Shown in pieces: positions 39,970-41,423 of a stretch of 41,423 bases of DNA. The notes beneath the pieces were generated by a model. The model ran no database searches. It saw nothing but the letters and a program-made list of their open reading frames with translations, and was not told where the DNA came from. Origin of the DNA: Spirochaetaceae bacterium UBA4077 (GTDB taxonomy: Bacteria > Spirochaetota > Spirochaetia > Treponematales > Rectinemataceae); NCBI GenBank assembly GCA_002383375.1, contig DFYR01000053.1:25729-67151 (forward strand). The letters run 5' to 3'. How positions within the stretch are numbered: position 1 is the first letter of the stretch; each line of letters begins with the position of its first letter. Made by a program: the position numbers and the translations under genes.

Positions 39970-41423
39970 ATGGCAGAAGTGTCGAACAGCGTGATTACGG
40001 ACGATCCGGTCGCCGCGCTGGTAAAGGAACGTTTCGGCATCGATTATCTGTTCCCGCTCCAGCGCATGGCTGTGGCAGGTATATTGGACGGAGCGGAGCG
40101 GGAGGAGCCTGTCCGACAGATGATTCTCTTCCCCACCGGTTTCGGCAAGAGCCTCTGCTTCCAGCTTCCTGCCCTATTGGCTCCGGGTCCAAGCCTTGTC
40201 GTCTATCCTCTTCTCGCCTTGATGAATGACCAAAAAAGGAGTTTGGAAAAACGAGGCATACCCTGTGTCGTATTTAGGGGAGGGATGGAAGACGGGGAGC
40301 GGGAAAAGGGAATCAGAGCCTTGCGCGATGGAAGTATAAAAATCGGCATCACCAATCCCGAATGCCTTAGCTCTCCCGGCCTGGCCAGACTTGTCGATAG
40401 TCTTACTGTTTTTCACCTGGCTATCGATGAAGCCCACTGCGTCAGCGAATGGGGGGAAAGCTTCAGGCCTGCCTACCTAAAGCTGGGGGACTGCATACAA
40501 AGGATAAAGCCCAAGGTGGTGAGCGCCTTTACGGCCACCGCCAGCCCCCAGGTCAGCAAGGCTATAGCCCACTATCTTTTCGGTGAAAGCGGGTATTCTC
40601 TCATCACTGCGGACATGGACAAGCCGAACATACACTATTCGGTAGAACTGAGCATTTCGCCCAGGCACAGCCTGATCAAGTGTATCCACACTCTACCCAG
40701 GCCTCTGATCGTCTTTGACCAGTCGAGACCGGGAGTAAGGCTCATATGCGAGTTTCTGCGCAGTCGTGGAATCGTAAAGGTCAAATTCTACCATGCCGGC
40801 CTGTCCAGAGAAGAAAAAGAGGCTGTGGAAGAGTGGTTCATGAAAAGCGAAGACGGAATTCTTGTTAGCACATGTGCTTACGGAATGGGGGTCGATAAAA
40901 AAAATATACGTTCTGTCCTGCACTATTCGGCTCCGCCGTCGGTGGAAGCGTACATCCAGGAGTCGGGGCGAGCGGGAAGAGACGGGGATAGAGCACAGGC
41001 TGTGCTCATAAAAGACCTGTGGAAGGAGGAGCGTAGGCCGGCAATTTCCGATTCGATGCCGAGGAATATAGGCGCAGTCCGGGATGGCTTTGCAGCAGCT
41101 CGGGATGAATCCCCGGGCCGGGCAATCGCTCAAGCGACGGTAGGGCCGGATTCCCCGTTGCCGGCCGAAGAAGCCGCTCTGGCTGCTGCGGCTCGAGAAG
41201 CCCGCAAAAAAGCTTTCATGGAATATGGAAAAACCCTGCTGTGCCGTCGGGCGAACCTGCTCGCCCTCATGGGCGGAGAGCTTTCTTCGCCCTGTTCTGG
41301 CTGCGATGTCTGCGACGGAAGCGCGGCGGCGGAGCCTAGCGGCTTGGCGGAACTCAAGCGTTTCTTTGCCCTCAACCGCTTCCGCTTCGAGCGGGGGCAA
41401 AGCATAAGGCTTCTGGGCGAAGC
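39970..41423 (+). CDS. recQ: RecQ-family ATP-dependent DNA helicase, truncated by window end
   Basis: 484 codons are visible with no stop. Superfamily 2 motifs: Walker A LFPTGFGKSLCFQLPAL (53-69), YPLLALMNDQ (motif Ia), DEAHCVSEWGESFRPAY (153-169, DEAH and the RecQ aromatic loop, with ES replacing the usual HD), FTATASPQV (III), FYHAGLSREEKE (V region), STCAYGMGVDKKNIR and QESGRAGRDG (VI). A linker of about 70 residues rich in Ala and charge leads to the zinc-binding region (CRR...PCSGCDVCDG). An HRDC domain, if any, lies beyond the edge. There is no clear Shine-Dalgarno before the ATG at 39970. Confidence 0.88.
   Translation, partial: MAEVSNSVITDDPVAALVKERFGIDYLFPLQRMAVAGILDGAEREEPVRQMILFPTGFGKSLCFQLPALLAPGPSLVVYPLLALMNDQKRSLEKRGIPCVVFRGGMEDGEREKGIRALRDGSIKIGITNPECLSSPGLARLVDSLTVFHLAIDEAHCVSEWGESFRPAYLKLGDCIQRIKPKVVSAFTATASPQVSKAIAHYLFGESGYSLITADMDKPNIHYSVELSISPRHSLIKCIHTLPRPLIVFDQSRPGVRLICEFLRSRGIVKVKFYHAGLSREEKEAVEEWFMKSEDGILVSTCAYGMGVDKKNIRSVLHYSAPPSVEAYIQESGRAGRDGDRAQAVLIKDLWKEERRPAISDSMPRNIGAVRDGFAAARDESPGRAIAQATVGPDSPLPAEEAALAAAAREARKKAFMEYGKTLLCRRANLLALMGGELSSPCSGCDVCDGSAAAEPSGLAELKRFFALNRFRFERGQSIRLLGE

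Noticed and set aside
1..41423. tRNA, rRNA, CRISPR arrays, insertion sequences or prophage
   Set aside because: No cloverleaf ends, repeated spacers, transposase or phage motifs were seen; gene content and orientation look like conserved chromosome.

Overview
The window reads as a chromosomal core-genome segment from a free-living or host-associated spirochaete of the Treponema/Rectinema type, moderately GC-rich. Clues are: a Rho factor with a long N-terminal extension followed by rpmE; a HU–bactofilin–rho neighbourhood that, as I recall, resembles T. pallidum; a potABCD order like the treponemal one; a gene resembling the treponemal adhesin/protease Tp0751 (pallilysin); spirochaete-style outer-membrane barrels; and a MurE whose diamino-acid motif is not the meso-DAP form, in keeping with the ornithine peptidoglycan of this group. 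There is no phage, insertion sequence, CRISPR array, rRNA or tRNA that I can recognise, and no gene-free stretch longer than 300 bases.

Layout. 1-3.5 kb: the 3'-truncated queD-like gene, a decayed barrel-protein remnant, then murE and ddl. 3.6-8 kb: rocD, an orphan sensor histidine kinase, and the pallilysin-like gene. 8-13.9 kb: a tight six-gene minus-strand operon (aminotransferase, folD, folE2, small membrane protein, miaB, SPOR protein). 14-16 kb: a CoA-disulfide-reductase-like flavoenzyme fused to a rhodanese domain, plus a separate small rhodanese. 16.1-20.3 kb: the polyamine ABC transporter potABCD. 20.3-26 kb: bifunctional formiminotransferase-cyclodeaminase, a MobA-like nucleotidyltransferase, an unusual phosphoribosyltransferase, Rex, and a PyrF-PyrE fusion. 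26.2-29.1 kb: two paralogous outer-membrane barrels. 29.2-33.7 kb: mutL, a candidate small RNA, a 56-residue zinc ribbon, plsC, rpsT, HU and bactofilin. 33.9-36.2 kb: rho and rpmE. 36.2-41.4 kb: rdgB, an HTH protein, nrnA, nth and a recQ-like helicase cut by the window end.

How genes fit together. Several genes touch one-carbon and pterin metabolism: queD and folE2 (pterin precursor), folD and the formiminotransferase-cyclodeaminase (tetrahydrofolate one-carbon units). murE, ddl and rocD may connect ornithine supply to the peptide stem of peptidoglycan. rex, the flavoenzyme and the rhodaneses suggest redox and sulfur handling in an anaerobe. mutL, nth, recQ, rdgB and nrnA form a scattered nucleic-acid maintenance set.

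The most notable points are the CExxHGH motif of the QueD homologue, the Ser-for-Cys rhodanese domain beside a Cys-containing rhodanese, the enlarged Fe-S loop spacing in Nth, the long promoter-bearing leader and N-terminal extension of rho, the candidate C-rich small RNA behind mutL, and a recurring class of apparently leaderless genes. I did not see a clearly new defence or mobile system. Functional names rest on motif recognition by eye; no database search was run.
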